A stretch of 64,000 nt of DNA from Clostridia bacterium (GTDB lineage: Bacteria; Bacillota; Clostridia; Christensenellales; CAAEEZ01): contig CAAEEZ010000007.1 of NCBI GenBank assembly GCA_900755035.1, positions 62,001 to 126,000 on the forward strand. Direction: 5' to 3'. Of the stretch, positions 44,852-55,364 are shown in pieces; positions within the stretch are counted from its first letter, which is position 1; every line of letters starts with the position of its first letter. Under the pieces are notes generated by a model. The model was not told the origin of the DNA, made no database searches, and saw nothing but the letters and a program-made list of their open reading frames with translations. The position numbers and the translations under genes were made by a program.

Positions 44852-47274
44852 TATTTCTTCTTCTTTTCGATAACAGGAGTTAAGTTCCAAATCCTGTCAG
44901 CGTACTCTTTAACTGCTCTATCGCTAGAAAAGAATCCCGCTTTTGCAATATTGATTAAACTCATTCTTTGGAATTTTTCTTTATCCAAATAGGTCTTAGA
45001 CAAATCGTTTTGTCTGTTTTTGTAGCTTTCAAAATCGGCTAAGCACAAGTACGGATCTTTGAATAGCAAGTAATCTGCAATCTCGTTAAAGCTCGTATTA
45101 TTTACGCCGTTTCTAAGTTCTGCTATTACTCTCTTCAAACCTGCGCTTTCGTTGTAGTATTTAGTAGGGTTATAGCCATCTTTGTACAATTTGTTTACTT
45201 GCTCGGTTAGTAAGCCGAAAATAAACATATTTTCTTCGCCGACTGCCTCGGCAATTTCAACGTTAGCACCGTCCATCGTACCTATGGTAACTGCACCGTT
45301 TATCATAAACTTCATATTACCCGTACCCGACGCTTCTTTACCTGCAACCGATATTTGTTCGCTAACCTCAGAAGCAGGCATAATCCTTTCTGCTAGGCTA
45401 ACCGAATAGTTTTCAAGGAATACAACCTTTAATTTGTCGTTAATAGTTTTGTCGTTATTGATTACTTCGCCAAGCATTACGATAAGCCTAATAATTTGCT
45501 TTGCCATATAATAGCTCGACGCTGCTTTTGCGCTGAAAATATATACCTTTGGCACGATATCCATATTAGGATTATCTTTAAGCATATAATAGGTATCCAT
45601 GATATTTAGCACGTTTAATAGTTGCCTCTTGTATTCGTGCAATCTCTTTACTTGAACGTCGAATATTGCGTTAGGGTTTACAGTAACGCCGTTTTGCTTA
45701 TAAATAAAGTCCGCTAAATCCTTTTTGTTTGCAAGTTTTATCTTAGCAAGTTCGTTAAGCACTTTCTTATCGCCTTGATATTTTAGCAATTTTTCTAGTT
45801 CTTCGGACTTAGTCATAAAGCCGTCGCCGATAAGTTCGGTAATTAAACTCGTAAGTCTTGGGTTAGCAACCTTTAACCATCTTCTATGCGTAATACCGTT
45901 CGTTACGTTAGTAAACTTTTCAGGCGCAATAGCATAGTAATCCTTAAATACGTCCTTTTTCAAAATCTCGGAGTGTAGCATAGATACGCCGTTAATTTTG
46001 TGCGATGCGGCAAGACATAGATTTGCCATTTTAATTTGCTCGTAAGAAAGAATAGCGTTACTAGCCACCTTCTCGTTGTCGTTTGAAAAATGTTGCCACA
46101 AAACTTCGCAATATCTACGGTTAATTTCCTCGATAATTTGATATATTCTTGGTAGTAACGTCTTAAATAACGATATAGGCCATTTTTCAAGTGCTTCACT
46201 CATAACCGTGTGGTTAGTATACGACGTAGCGTGGGTAACTATATCCCAAGCCTTATCCCAATCGTAATCGTACTCGTCCACAAGTATACGCATAAGTTCT
46301 GGTATACATAACGTAGGGTGCGTATCGTTGATATGAATTGCAACTTTATCTGCCAAATTATCTAGCGTTTTGTACGCTTTTAAGTGCCTATTTACGATAT
46401 ATTGCATAGACGCCGATACAAAGAAATATTGTTGTTTCAAGCGTAATGATTTTCCTTCGTAATTGTCGTCGGCAGGATACAATACCTTGCTAATACTTTC
46501 AGCCATAGCCTTTTCTTCCATAGCCTTTAAGTATTCGCCTTGTGAAAATAGTTTCATATCGAAAGCGTTTCTAGCCTCTGCAGACCACAGCCTTAATTTA
46601 TTTACGGCAAAGTCGTTGTAGCCCGATATATTCATATCGTACGGCACTGCCTTAATAGTGGTGTAGCCTGTATGCTCTATTCTAAGTTTACCGTTATCCC
46701 AATGCTGTTTAACAATTCCACCAAGTCTTACGTCAAAGGTATCCTCAGGTCTTGGAGCAAGCCATACCGAGCCGTTTTTTAGCCACTCGTCCGGCATTTC
46801 TATTTGCCAACCGTCAACTATTTTTTGTTTGAAAATACCGTAATCGTACCTAATACTAAATCCCGACGCTACGTATCCTAGCGAGGTTAAACTTTCCATA
46901 TATGCAGCAGCAAGCCTACCAAGACCCCCGTTGCCTAAGCCTGCATCTGGTTCAAGTTCGCATAAATCGTCTAATTCGTAACCTAATTTCTTTACAACTT
47001 TTGCAAAAACGTCGGTCATCTCCATATTTGCCAAGTGGTTTTTAAGCGACCTACCTAGCAAAAATTCCATAGACATATAATATACTCTCTTTTGTTCTTC
47101 CTCTCTTACTTGCCTCTTAAATACTAGCCTGCGATTTGTAAGTATATCCTTAACAACCGTACATACTGCTTGGTATAATTGATTTTTGCTTACTTCTTGT
47201 GGTGTCTTACCAAAGTATCTCGCCGTATTTTCAGCAAGCCTTTCTTCGATTTCTTTTGCTGTAATTTTGTCCAT
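44851..47274 (-). CDS. glgP: Glycogen/maltodextrin phosphorylase
   Basis: Phosphorolyses alpha-1,4-glucan to glucose 1-phosphate. The 807 aa are standard for family GT35. The pyridoxal-phosphate lysine lies in EASGTGNMKFMINGA (about residues 662-676). GNGGLGRLAACY-type GNGGLGRLAAAY (about 114) and the DGANVEI segment are conserved. It starts 11 nt after glgA with AGGAGA before the ATG and overlaps the GH13 gene by one nucleotide. Confidence 0.98.
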   Translation of the reverse strand: MDKITAKEIEERLAENTARYFGKTPQEVSKNQLYQAVCTVVKDILTNRRLVFKRQVREEEQKRVYYMSMEFLLGRSLKNHLANMEMTDVFAKVVKKLGYELDDLCELEPDAGLGNGGLGRLAAAYMESLTSLGYVASGFSIRYDYGIFKQKIVDGWQIEMPDEWLKNGSVWLAPRPEDTFDVRLGGIVKQHWDNGKLRIEHTGYTTIKAVPYDMNISGYNDFAVNKLRLWSAEARNAFDMKLFSQGEYLKAMEEKAMAESISKVLYPADDNYEGKSLRLKQQYFFVSASMQYIVNRHLKAYKTLDNLADKVAIHINDTHPTLCIPELMRILVDEYDYDWDKAWDIVTHATSYTNHTVMSEALEKWPISLFKTLLPRIYQIIEEINRRYCEVLWQHFSNDNEKVASNAILSYEQIKMANLCLAASHKINGVSMLHSEILKKDVFKDYYAIAPEKFTNVTNGITHRRWLKVANPRLTSLITELIGDGFMTKSEELEKLLKYQGDKKVLNELAKIKLANKKDLADFIYKQNGVTVNPNAIFDVQVKRLHEYKRQLLNVLNIMDTYYMLKDNPNMDIVPKVYIFSAKAASSYYMAKQIIRLIVMLGEVINNDKTINDKLKVVFLENYSVSLAERIMPASEVSEQISVAGKEASGTGNMKFMINGAVTIGTMDGANVEIAEAVGEENMFIFGLLTEQVNKLYKDGYNPTKYYNESAGLKRVIAELRNGVNNTSFNEIADYLLFKDPYLCLADFESYKNRQNDLSKTYLDKEKFQRMSLINIAKAGFFSSDRAVKEYADRIWNLTPVIEKKKK

Positions 47275-47285
47275 AAGTCTCCTAG

Positions 47286-48710
47286 TTATTTTGTTATTTC
47301 ATTATATATCTCTAAATATTTTTTAGCCGAGCTGTCCCAACTGAAATCTTCTTTTGCCATATTCTTTTGTACTTGTTTTATTAGGTCCTTATCAAAGAAT
47401 GCGCCAAACGACCTCCATACTGCGTCTAGCATATCGTACGAATTGAAGGTCTTGAAGGTAAAGCCAGTTCCCGTTTTCTTTAAAGGGTTTATAGGTTTTA
47501 CGGTGTCTACAAGTCCGCCCGTTTCTCTTACGATAGGGATACTGCCGTAGCGCATTGCTACCATTTGGCTTAGTCCGCACGGTTCGAATTGACTTGGCAT
47601 CAAGAAGAAGTCGCTACTTGCGTAAATTTTTGATGCAAGGTCGGTAGAAAAGTTGATAATCACTTTCAATTTGGTTGGGTAAATTTCCGCCATAGCCGAC
47701 AATAAACTCTCGTACTTCCAATCGCCTTGACCAAGTATTACAAGTTGCAAATCAGCCGATAGCATTTCTTCTAATCTCTCACATACAAGGTCCATACCCT
47801 TTTGGTCCGTAAGACGTGTAATCATTGCGTACATAGGGGTATTTTCGTTATACGGTAAGTTTAGCATTTCGCATAGTGCTTTTTTGTTCTTAGCCTTTCT
47901 GCCTATCGACCTAATGGTGAAGTTTTCTACAAGCGCCTTATCGGTTTTAGGGTTAAATACTTCGGTATCAATACCGTTTACTATGCCACGAAGTTTGTAA
48001 CTTCTTTCGTGCAAAATAGTATCTAATCCAAAACTATAATAAGGATAAGTAATCTCGTGAGCGTACGTATCGCTTACGGTAGTTACCATATTACTGCACT
48101 CTATTCCGCCTTTTAGATAGTTACAACAATCGTTATATTCTACTAATTTTTGGCTATTTTCGTCAAGTCCTAGCATATCACCCGACAAAAATTTGTCGTA
48201 CTGACCTTGGAACTTAATATTGTGGATAGTAAGCACCGTTTTAGTATTCTTATATCCCTCCACTTTTCTGTAAAATACGTCCAAAAATACGGGTACAAGC
48301 GCCGTTTGCCAATCGTTACAATGGATAACGTCCGGATAAAAATCGGTTAAGGTGGCTACTTCTAAAATTGCCTTTGAGAAAAATGCAAACCTTTCGCCGT
48401 CGTCAAAATGCCCGTAAATGTTTTGTCTATCAAAATAATACAAATTGTCTAAAAAGTAGTAAACTACTCCGTCCATAGTTAATTCGTATAGTCCGCAATA
48501 TTGATTACGCCAAGCAAGATTTACGTTTATAGCACCCCTAGAAATAGCCGTTCTAAGATACTTTTTATCTATGCTTGCATACATAGGCATAATCACTTTT
48601 ACGTCATGTCCCATTTTAGCAAGCGATTTAGGTAATGCGCCTGCTACGTCGCCTAGTCCGCCCGTTTTTACAAAAGGCGCTACCTCTGACGAACAAAATA
48701 ATACTTTCAT
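47286..48710 (-). CDS. glgA: Glycogen synthase (ADP-glucose)
   Basis: Elongates alpha-1,4-glucan from ADP-glucose, family GT5. The 474 aa start with MKVLFCSSEVAPFVKTGGLGDV containing the KTGGL donor-binding motif (residues 15-19). The C-terminal half has PSQFEPCGLSQMVAMRYG and ETGGLVDTV. It lies 10 nt after glgD with GGGAGG upstream. Confidence 0.98.
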   Translation of the reverse strand: MKVLFCSSEVAPFVKTGGLGDVAGALPKSLAKMGHDVKVIMPMYASIDKKYLRTAISRGAINVNLAWRNQYCGLYELTMDGVVYYFLDNLYYFDRQNIYGHFDDGERFAFFSKAILEVATLTDFYPDVIHCNDWQTALVPVFLDVFYRKVEGYKNTKTVLTIHNIKFQGQYDKFLSGDMLGLDENSQKLVEYNDCCNYLKGGIECSNMVTTVSDTYAHEITYPYYSFGLDTILHERSYKLRGIVNGIDTEVFNPKTDKALVENFTIRSIGRKAKNKKALCEMLNLPYNENTPMYAMITRLTDQKGMDLVCERLEEMLSADLQLVILGQGDWKYESLLSAMAEIYPTKLKVIINFSTDLASKIYASSDFFLMPSQFEPCGLSQMVAMRYGSIPIVRETGGLVDTVKPINPLKKTGTGFTFKTFNSYDMLDAVWRSFGAFFDKDLIKQVQKNMAKEDFSWDSSAKKYLEIYNEITK

Positions 48711-48720
48711 ATATACCTCC

Positions 48721-49833
48721 CTAGACAGTTTTATCCTTTGCTATTGCGATAGGATAACTCTCGTGTCCTGACAAATTTCTTCCGCTTTTAATTACTACGT
48801 TTTTGTCGGTAATCGTGTAATTTATGCTGGAATCACTCATAATCAATCCCTTTTGCATTACGATAGAATTTTTAACAACCGCGCCCTTTTCTACGGTTAC
48901 TCCTCTGAATAGTATCGAATTTTCTACTACGCCGTCAATTACGCAACCGTCTGCAATTAACGAATTTTTAACTACGGCGTTCTCTTTATAAACGGTAGGA
49001 GCACTGTCCATTACCTTAGTAAGTACCTTGCCGTTAGTATCGAAAATCTTCTTCCTTAAATCATAGTTAAGCATATCCATACTTGTGTCGTAATAGGTTT
49101 TGATATGGTCGATAACGCTTACGTATCCATCTGTAAAGTAGGTATTGATAAACATATTGTTCACGTTGTTTAGAATAATATATTTTTCAAAGTCCATTTG
49201 ACCTCTTGCATAAGCGTCGTCTACAAGTTTAATTAAAAATTCCTTTTCAATTACGTACACTTTTAAGTTTACTAATTTTTCGTTATTAGTTGGTACGGTA
49301 GTTAGCATCATATCCGTTAATCTTCCGTTTTCGTCAACCGTTACGACGTTAGAATTAGCGTACATATTCTTTGTTTTGTAGGTAACCATAGTTATATCGG
49401 CGCCACTTTGCTCGTGCTTATCAACTATATCTTCAAAATCTAACCTACAAATTATGTTTGACGGGGTAAGTACTACGTACTTTTCCTTTCTCTTGTTTAG
49501 GTAATTCTTTATGCCGTACAAAGCCTCTACTGTGCCTTGATATCTAGTACTGTTGTTAAGTACGTACGGTGGGAACATAACTATACCGCCGTTTTTTCTA
49601 GACAAATCCCAGTCCCTACCAAGCCTAATGTGGTCCATTAACGAACTATAATTGCTTCTTGTAATTAGTCCTATTGATATTATGCCCGAATTAACTAGGT
49701 TAGATAACGTAAAGTCGATAATTCTATACCTTGCGCAGAATGGTAAAGACGCCGTCGTTCTATGTATAGTCAATTCGTTTAGTTTGCTTTCTTGTTCTAG
49801 TGCGTATACAACGCCAATCGCATTTCCTATCAT
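48721..49833 (-). CDS. glgD: Glucose-1-phosphate adenylyltransferase subunit GlgD
   Basis: 370-aa GlgC paralogue that forms a hetero-oligomer with GlgC in Bacillota and raises its activity. The N-terminal nucleotide-binding GGxGxRL motif of GlgC is replaced (GVVYALEQESKLNELT). [18 protein letters not shown] is retained, and a left-handed beta-helix region (about 285-350) follows. It lies 2 nt after glgC, so coupling is likely. Confidence 0.96.
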   Translation of the reverse strand: MIGNAIGVVYALEQESKLNELTIHRTTASLPFCARYRIIDFTLSNLVNSGIISIGLITRSNYSSLMDHIRLGRDWDLSRKNGGIVMFPPYVLNNSTRYQGTVEALYGIKNYLNKRKEKYVVLTPSNIICRLDFEDIVDKHEQSGADITMVTYKTKNMYANSNVVTVDENGRLTDMMLTTVPTNNEKLVNLKVYVIEKEFLIKLVDDAYARGQMDFEKYIILNNVNNMFINTYFTDGYVSVIDHIKTYYDTSMDMLNYDLRKKIFDTNGKVLTKVMDSAPTVYKENAVVKNSLIADGCVIDGVVENSILFRGVTVEKGAVVKNSIVMQKGLIMSDSSINYTITDKNVVIKSGRNLSGHESYPIAIAKDKTV

Positions 49834-49835
49834 AA

Positions 49836-51032
49836 TTATTCTCCTATCATCTCATCTTCTTTTACCACTTTGCCTTGTGGCAATTTTACGTTAGAGCCGA
49901 TTACCGCAATCTTCCACTCTCCGTTTACGCAATGTCCTTCTTTGCTACCCACCTTAGCATCTTTTCCTACGTATGCGCTTGAACCTACTATTGCATAGTT
50001 AACCTCTGCACCTTCGTCGATTATTGCGTTGGTGAATATAACGCTATTTTTAACCTTTGCGCCCTTTGCTATAACTGCGCCTCTAAAAATTACGCTATTT
50101 TCCACGTCGCCGTCAATATATCCGCCTTCTGAAATTGCCGAATTTTTTACCACTGCGTTTTTACCTACGTAATGTGGCGTTTCAGCCATATTTCTAGCAT
50201 ATATTTTCCACGAGTTATCCGATAGGTTTAGCCCGCTATTTGGATCTAATACGTCCATATTTGCTTCCCACAACGAAGATATCGTTCCTACGTCCTTCCA
50301 ATAACCACTAAAATCGTAACTATACAATTTTTCTCCGTTTTCTAGCATTTTAGGTATGATATTTTTACCAAAATCGTTAGAACTTGACTTATCTTCCTCG
50401 TCCATTTGCAAATATTTTTTTAGTATAGGCCAATTATAGATATATATTCCCATAGACGCCTTAGTACTTTTCGGCTGTTTCGGTTTTTCTTGGAACTCGT
50501 AAATTTTTCCGTTTTCGTCGGTATTCATAATACCAAATCTACTTGCCTCTTCAATAGGCACGTTAATTACGGCAATCGTACAATCAGCACCTTTTTCCTT
50601 GTGTTGTTCAAGCATTTGCTCGTAATTCATTTTATATATATGGTCGCCCGACAAAATTAGCACATACTTAGGATTAAATCTATCTATAAACTGAATATTT
50701 TGATATATTGCGTTTGCAGTACCCTTATACCATTCGCCCGCCTTTGCTTTCATATACGGAGGCAAAACGAAAGCGCCACCGTTGATTCTATCCAAGTCCC
50801 AAGGTTGACCGTTGCCTATGTATTGGTTTAACTCGAACGGTTGATATTGCGTAAGTACGCCCACCGTATCTATACCTGAATTGATGCAGTTAGACAACGT
50901 GAAATCGATAATTCTGTACTTTGCTCCAAAAGGAACTGCCGGTTTTGCAACGTTTTGCGTAAGCACGCCAAGTCTTGTACCTTGACCGCCTGCAAGTAAC
51001 ATTGCTACGCATTCTTTACTATTGTTATACAT
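49836..51032 (-). CDS. glgC: Glucose-1-phosphate adenylyltransferase GlgC
   Basis: Makes ADP-glucose from glucose 1-phosphate and ATP, the committed step of glycogen synthesis. The 398 aa have [14 protein letters not shown] (about residues 12-25), [23 protein letters not shown] and a C-terminal beta-helix. Its start overlaps the glgB stop by 8 nt, with AAGGAGG inside the end of glgB. Confidence 0.98.
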   Translation of the reverse strand: MYNNSKECVAMLLAGGQGTRLGVLTQNVAKPAVPFGAKYRIIDFTLSNCINSGIDTVGVLTQYQPFELNQYIGNGQPWDLDRINGGAFVLPPYMKAKAGEWYKGTANAIYQNIQFIDRFNPKYVLILSGDHIYKMNYEQMLEQHKEKGADCTIAVINVPIEEASRFGIMNTDENGKIYEFQEKPKQPKSTKASMGIYIYNWPILKKYLQMDEEDKSSSNDFGKNIIPKMLENGEKLYSYDFSGYWKDVGTISSLWEANMDVLDPNSGLNLSDNSWKIYARNMAETPHYVGKNAVVKNSAISEGGYIDGDVENSVIFRGAVIAKGAKVKNSVIFTNAIIDEGAEVNYAIVGSSAYVGKDAKVGSKEGHCVNGEWKIAVIGSNVKLPQGKVVKEDEMIGE

Positions 51033-52923
51033 TCCCCTCTTTCCTCCTTAAAATAGTTACGCTGTTTTTAGGAATCAGCATTTTTATACTTTGATTTTGA
51101 TTGTGATACTTGAATTTACGTGGTTTATAACTTGCTTTGCCTTCCTTTACGCTACCGTATTTTGCCTTATCGCTAGAAAATACCACTTCGTATTCGTCGT
51201 AGTCAGGCACGCCTAGAACGTAATTTTTTCTAGTTACAGGCGAAAAGTTGATTACTATTACGTAGTAGTCGCCGTTTTTTGCATACCTAGTATAGGCGAT
51301 AATATTTTGCGTCTTGTCCTCTACTACAAGCCAATTAAAACCTAAATAGTTTGTATCTTGCTCGTACAAACAAGGCGAGTTTACGTAAAGTTCGTTCAAA
51401 TCCTTTACGAATCTTTGGAATTTTGCGTGCATAGGATAATCTAAAAGTAGCCAATCCAAGCCTTTTTTATAATCCCACTCTATAAACTGAGCAAACTCGT
51501 TGCCCATAAACGACAATTTCTTGCCAACGAAAGTCATAAAATAGCCGTATAGTGCTTTCAAACTTTCAAACTTTTGGGTATAGTCGCCGTAATTTTTGCC
51601 AATAAGCGATTTTTTGCCGTGTACTACCTCGTCGTGCGAAAGCGGTAATATAAAGTTTTCGCTGTACGCATAGGTAAGCGAAAAGGTAAGTTTGTCGTGA
51701 TTATCCTTTCTAAAAAACGGGTCTGTTTCTATATAATTTAGAGTATCGTTCATCCAGCCCATATTCCACTTGTAGTTAAAACCAAGCCCGCCGTCGTAAC
51801 TAGGCTTCGTTACCATAGGGAAACTTGTGGACTCCTCGGCAATAGTGATTACTCCCGTACCGTCTTGAAGTACTACTCTATTCATATTTTGCAAGAAGTT
51901 TATAGCGTCTAGGTTGTAGTTGCCACCGTCCTTATTAGCACACCACTCTCCGTCCTTTTTGCCGTAATCAAGGTAAAGCATACTAGCAACTGCGTCCACC
52001 CTTAATCCGTCGATATGGTATACGTCCGTCCAGAACTTTGCAGAGGATATTAGAAAACTTTGCACTTCGGGCTTGGAGTAATCGAACACTTTCGTACCCC
52101 ATTCCTTATGCTCCATCCATTCCTCGTCGTACTCGTACATAGGCGTGCCGTCGAAATTGGCTAAGCCGTGCTTATCCTTAGGGAAGTGCGAAACTACCCA
52201 ATCAAGTATTACGCCGATATTATTCTCGTGGCATTTGTCCACAAGATACATAAAATCACTTGGAGTGCCGTACCTACTAGTTGGTGCAAACAAGCCCGTT
52301 ATTTGATATCCCCACGAACCGTCGTAAGGATATTCGGTTATAGGCAACAACTCGATGTGAGTATAGTGCATTGCTTTGCAGTACGCTACTATTTGATTAG
52401 CAAACTCCTTGTAACTAAACACGTTGCCGTCATCGTACCTACGCCACGAACCGATATGTACTTCGTAGATATTCATAGGTTTAGAATAGGTATCGGTCTT
52501 TTTTCTTTTGTCCAGCCACTTTTTGTCGTGCCAACGATAGCCCGATAAATCGTACAGTTTACTTGCAGTGCTAGGTGCAGTTTCAGCGTGTAGTGCGTAA
52601 GGATCTGCCTTAAATACTATCTCCCCCTTGTAGTCCTCGATTGCATACTTGTAGTTGTCAAATTGCTCTAAGCCTTCGACAAACAGCCTGAAAATGCCTT
52701 GGTCGCTGATTTTTTCCATAAAGTTTTTGCTGTCGTCCCAGCCGTTAAAATCGCCGACCAACCTAACCGATTTTGCATTTTTTGCGTAAACGGTAAATAT
52801 CCACCCCGCTTTTTTGTTTTTCACGTAGCGTCGTGGTGAAAAAAACTTGTAGGCCTCGTAATTCGTGCCTTGAAAAAATAAATAAACAGGAATCTCGTCC
52901 TTTTTGTGAATAAAATCTTTCAT
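51025..52923 (-). CDS. glgB: 1,4-alpha-glucan branching enzyme
   Basis: Introduces alpha-1,6 branches into glycogen, family GH13. The 632 aa have an N-terminal CBM48 domain (about 25-110), then the barrel with the [27 protein letters not shown] (nucleophile Asp), AEESTSFP (Glu) and [10 protein letters not shown] motifs. The ATG has no recognisable ribosome binding site. Instead a TATAAT lies 6 nt before it, so a leaderless transcript starting at the ATG is possible. It is also only 21 nt after ispE. Confidence 0.97.
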   Translation of the reverse strand: MKDFIHKKDEIPVYLFFQGTNYEAYKFFSPRRYVKNKKAGWIFTVYAKNAKSVRLVGDFNGWDDSKNFMEKISDQGIFRLFVEGLEQFDNYKYAIEDYKGEIVFKADPYALHAETAPSTASKLYDLSGYRWHDKKWLDKRKKTDTYSKPMNIYEVHIGSWRRYDDGNVFSYKEFANQIVAYCKAMHYTHIELLPITEYPYDGSWGYQITGLFAPTSRYGTPSDFMYLVDKCHENNIGVILDWVVSHFPKDKHGLANFDGTPMYEYDEEWMEHKEWGTKVFDYSKPEVQSFLISSAKFWTDVYHIDGLRVDAVASMLYLDYGKKDGEWCANKDGGNYNLDAINFLQNMNRVVLQDGTGVITIAEESTSFPMVTKPSYDGGLGFNYKWNMGWMNDTLNYIETDPFFRKDNHDKLTFSLTYAYSENFILPLSHDEVVHGKKSLIGKNYGDYTQKFESLKALYGYFMTFVGKKLSFMGNEFAQFIEWDYKKGLDWLLLDYPMHAKFQRFVKDLNELYVNSPCLYEQDTNYLGFNWLVVEDKTQNIIAYTRYAKNGDYYVIVINFSPVTRKNYVLGVPDYDEYEVVFSSDKAKYGSVKEGKASYKPRKFKYHNQNQSIKMLIPKNSVTILRRKEGNV

Positions 52924-52929
52924 ATAATA

Positions 52930-52958
52930 ATTATAACAAAATAATTACTTATACACAA
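52930..52958 (-). promoter_or_regulatory. Possible promoter giving a leaderless glgB mRNA
   Basis: Minus-strand TTGTGT, 17 nt, TATAAT (52930-52935), then 6 nt to the glgB ATG. The -10 is perfect and the -35 matches three of six. Confidence 0.4.
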
Positions 52959-53823
52959 CCTCACAATCTAAAATTTCTATGCCTTTATTTGTATTATTTA
53001 AGTAAAATACACCAAATTTTCCGTTATTTAACTCCGCTAACTCTTTTTTTGCGGTTTTTGCCTTTTCTTCGCTATCAAAAAAACCTACTACGCCACTACC
53101 GCTTCCCGTCATAAACGCTTTTCCGCCCACTTTTTCTAGCAAGAAAATTTTTTCGTCAATAAGTTTATTTAATTTTGACGAACTATCGTAAAGTGCGTTA
53201 GAAAAATATTCGCTTGCGCCTATCGTATCTTCGCTAAGCAATTTTTTAACCAACTTTTGATTGTTAAATCTATTATAACCGTACGAATAGGTTTTGTAAC
53301 TTTTTGCAGTATCTACTCCAAATTGGTCGGTAAGCAAAAGAAAATCCATTTTTTTATGTTCAATCGGCGTAGATATTTCTTCCCCTACTCCAAGCACCCT
53401 TCTCGTTCCGCCGTATAGCATAAATTTTACGTCGCTACCAACGCTCATAATATCTTCGTCCAAAATATCTTCTATATCTAGTCCGTTTAGGTAGCAAATG
53501 CCGTAAATTACCCCCGCAGCATCAGCTGACGAACCACCAACACCGCTTTTTTCGGGGATATTTTTTTCAATAAGAACGTTTACGCCCGAAAGACCGTAGT
53601 TTTTAACGATAATTTCGCCCGCTTTTTTGGCAATATCTTTTTCGTATTTTCTGCCGTCTACGTATTTTATCTCCACTTCGCTATCCTTTCTTTTTTCAAA
53701 GGTGATTACGTCGTATAGCGATACCGAACTAAATACCGAATCTAATAGATGGTAGCCGTCCTCTCTTTTCCCCGTAATATCTAGCGATAAATTTATTTTT
53801 GCATATACTTTTATTTTCAGCAT
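52945..53823 (-). CDS. ispE: 4-diphosphocytidyl-2-C-methyl-D-erythritol kinase
   Basis: GHMP kinase of the MEP isoprenoid pathway. The 292 aa start MLKIKVYAKINLSLDITGKR, the usual N-terminus, and contain the ATP-binding EKSGVGGSSADAAG (about residues 90-103) and the GSGSGVVGFF glycine motif. The ATG at 53823 is chosen on family alignment; an upstream in-frame TTG has no ribosome binding site. The GAGGT site lies inside a hairpin (see 53827-53850). It is in line with the sipL-like gene upstream and glgB downstream. Confidence 0.95.
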   Translation of the reverse strand: MLKIKVYAKINLSLDITGKREDGYHLLDSVFSSVSLYDVITFEKRKDSEVEIKYVDGRKYEKDIAKKAGEIIVKNYGLSGVNVLIEKNIPEKSGVGGSSADAAGVIYGICYLNGLDIEDILDEDIMSVGSDVKFMLYGGTRRVLGVGEEISTPIEHKKMDFLLLTDQFGVDTAKSYKTYSYGYNRFNNQKLVKKLLSEDTIGASEYFSNALYDSSSKLNKLIDEKIFLLEKVGGKAFMTGSGSGVVGFFDSEEKAKTAKKELAELNNGKFGVFYLNNTNKGIEILDCEVVYK

Positions 53824-53826
53824 AAA

Positions 53827-53850
53827 AATGACCTCGTAATTGAGGTCATT
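53827..53850 (-). promoter_or_regulatory. Hairpin over the ispE ribosome binding site, terminator-like
   Basis: Perfect 9-bp stem AATGACCTC / GAGGTCATT with a 6-nt loop. The right arm contains the GAGGT ribosome binding site. Five T follow directly and lead into the ATG. It may stop transcription after the sipL-like gene or mask ispE translation. Confidence 0.65.
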
Positions 53851-53879
53851 ATATAATATTTTGCAATTTTTTTCAACTA

Positions 53880-55364
53880 TCAACCGTAATTTCTAGATAA
53901 TTTGCGATAGTAGTATAGTTTATCGCCAAGTTTTAGCGGTTCTACCAAATTAGGATTTTGTCTTTCAAGTTCCTCCGGCGTAGTTAGCAAGGTTTTTGCC
54001 ACTTCGAAAAAGGTTTTCGGTTTATCTATAACGATAATGCTAATTGCGTTATTCTTTGCGTCGATAGCCCCGTTTTCTTCCGCTTCTACTACTGCTTCCA
54101 ATTCTTGAATATTGCGTTTTTCATAGCAATATTTTACGGTTGCATCAATAATTATCTCGCTGTCGCTCTTTTTACGGGCAGTAATTTCGCACACTTTACC
54201 CGTAATCATAGTTAGGTCGGTAAGGGCTTCGTCCACTTCTTTTTCGTACGCACTTTCTATATTTATCGAACATACGTTGTTTTCTTGTTTATATAGTAAA
54301 CAAGCCGTAATAACACCCATAATTACACTAGATTGCCCGTCGTAATTTACGCTAGATATTACGTTTTTAGGGCAAATTACACCAATAATCTCCTTGCTTG
54401 ATAGGTCGTCTATTGCACTTTCCCCGCTAATTCTTTCACTAAAACAGCCGTAGCCACCAAAACTACAAACGTTTATTTTTTCTTTTTTCAATTCTAATTT
54501 ATTGCTCATTGAATACATATCGTTTACCACTTCGTATTCGTTAGGCTTGAAAATAACTGCTCTGAACGCAGCGTTAATGCGTAGTTTCAAGTCTTCGTCG
54601 TTATCCTTTGCTACTACTTTGGTATTTTCCAAATATAGTTTTGCGTAACAACTGCAACTTTCATCGCACGCCCCCTCTACTTCTTCGGTAAACGGCAAGG
54701 TAAATCGTTTGGTAAATACGTCCGTACCCACTCTATAAGTTGCATTTACATAACATTCGCCACTAAGCGTAATTTTATTGTCCTCGCATTTCGTATTTAG
54801 CAATATAATATTGCTGTCTAATGCTAAAATTTCGTCGAATTTACCTATATTTTCCTCTTCTTCTATCGTGAAGGAATTTACTAGCGTAGTTACGTAATTA
54901 TCCACCGTTGCTTTTTCCGTTTTGCAATAGCAATTCTCTTTCGTTGGGGCAAGTACGCTAAGTGCGTTTTCATATATTTTGTAAGCCTTTACTCTCACGT
55001 TAGAAGTAAGCCTAACTATATCCATACCACTACTACCGACGCTAACTACTTCGCAGTCTACGATAATTTTGTCGGTTTGGTTAATTTTGTCCGAACTGAT
55101 AGATTCGGCAAAATCGCACGAATAACTTAGCGTTTTTACAACGTCTTCTTGGTCCACGTAACTTAAACGATAGTTAATTTTGCCCGTAAATTTCACTTCT
55201 TTTCCTATCACGTCGTACCCGTCCACTACGCCCACGCCGTCAAGATACAATATCCTTTTTACGTCGTCGTAAGTTAAATCGTTCACCCTGCACTCTACTG
55301 CAAATTGTTTATTTTCTACTAGGCTAATGCCCTCGCTACTTAACTGTTGATAAGCAAATTCCAT
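53880..55364 (-). CDS. sipL: SipL-like spore morphogenesis protein with SPOCS and LysM domains
   Basis: 494-aa protein built of about three DUF3794/SPOCS repeats (roughly residues 30-120, 180-265 and 320-420) and a C-terminal LysM domain (about 445-490, with FFEVAKTLLTTPEELERQNP). This is the plan of C. difficile SipL, which tethers the coat basement protein SpoIVA to the forespore and does the job of SpoVID. No signal peptide is present, consistent with a mother-cell cytosolic coat factor. AGGAGG precedes the ATG. The neighbours downstream are ispE and the glycogen operon. Confidence 0.88.
   Translation of the reverse strand: MEFAYQQLSSEGISLVENKQFAVECRVNDLTYDDVKRILYLDGVGVVDGYDVIGKEVKFTGKINYRLSYVDQEDVVKTLSYSCDFAESISSDKINQTDKIIVDCEVVSVGSSGMDIVRLTSNVRVKAYKIYENALSVLAPTKENCYCKTEKATVDNYVTTLVNSFTIEEEENIGKFDEILALDSNIILLNTKCEDNKITLSGECYVNATYRVGTDVFTKRFTLPFTEEVEGACDESCSCYAKLYLENTKVVAKDNDEDLKLRINAAFRAVIFKPNEYEVVNDMYSMSNKLELKKEKINVCSFGGYGCFSERISGESAIDDLSSKEIIGVICPKNVISSVNYDGQSSVIMGVITACLLYKQENNVCSINIESAYEKEVDEALTDLTMITGKVCEITARKKSDSEIIIDATVKYCYEKRNIQELEAVVEAEENGAIDAKNNAISIIVIDKPKTFFEVAKTLLTTPEELERQNPNLVEPLKLGDKLYYYRKLSRNYG

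Noticed and set aside
53824..53883. Longer ispE starting at a TTG
   Set aside because: No ribosome binding site before it, and the family N-terminus begins at the ATG at 53823.
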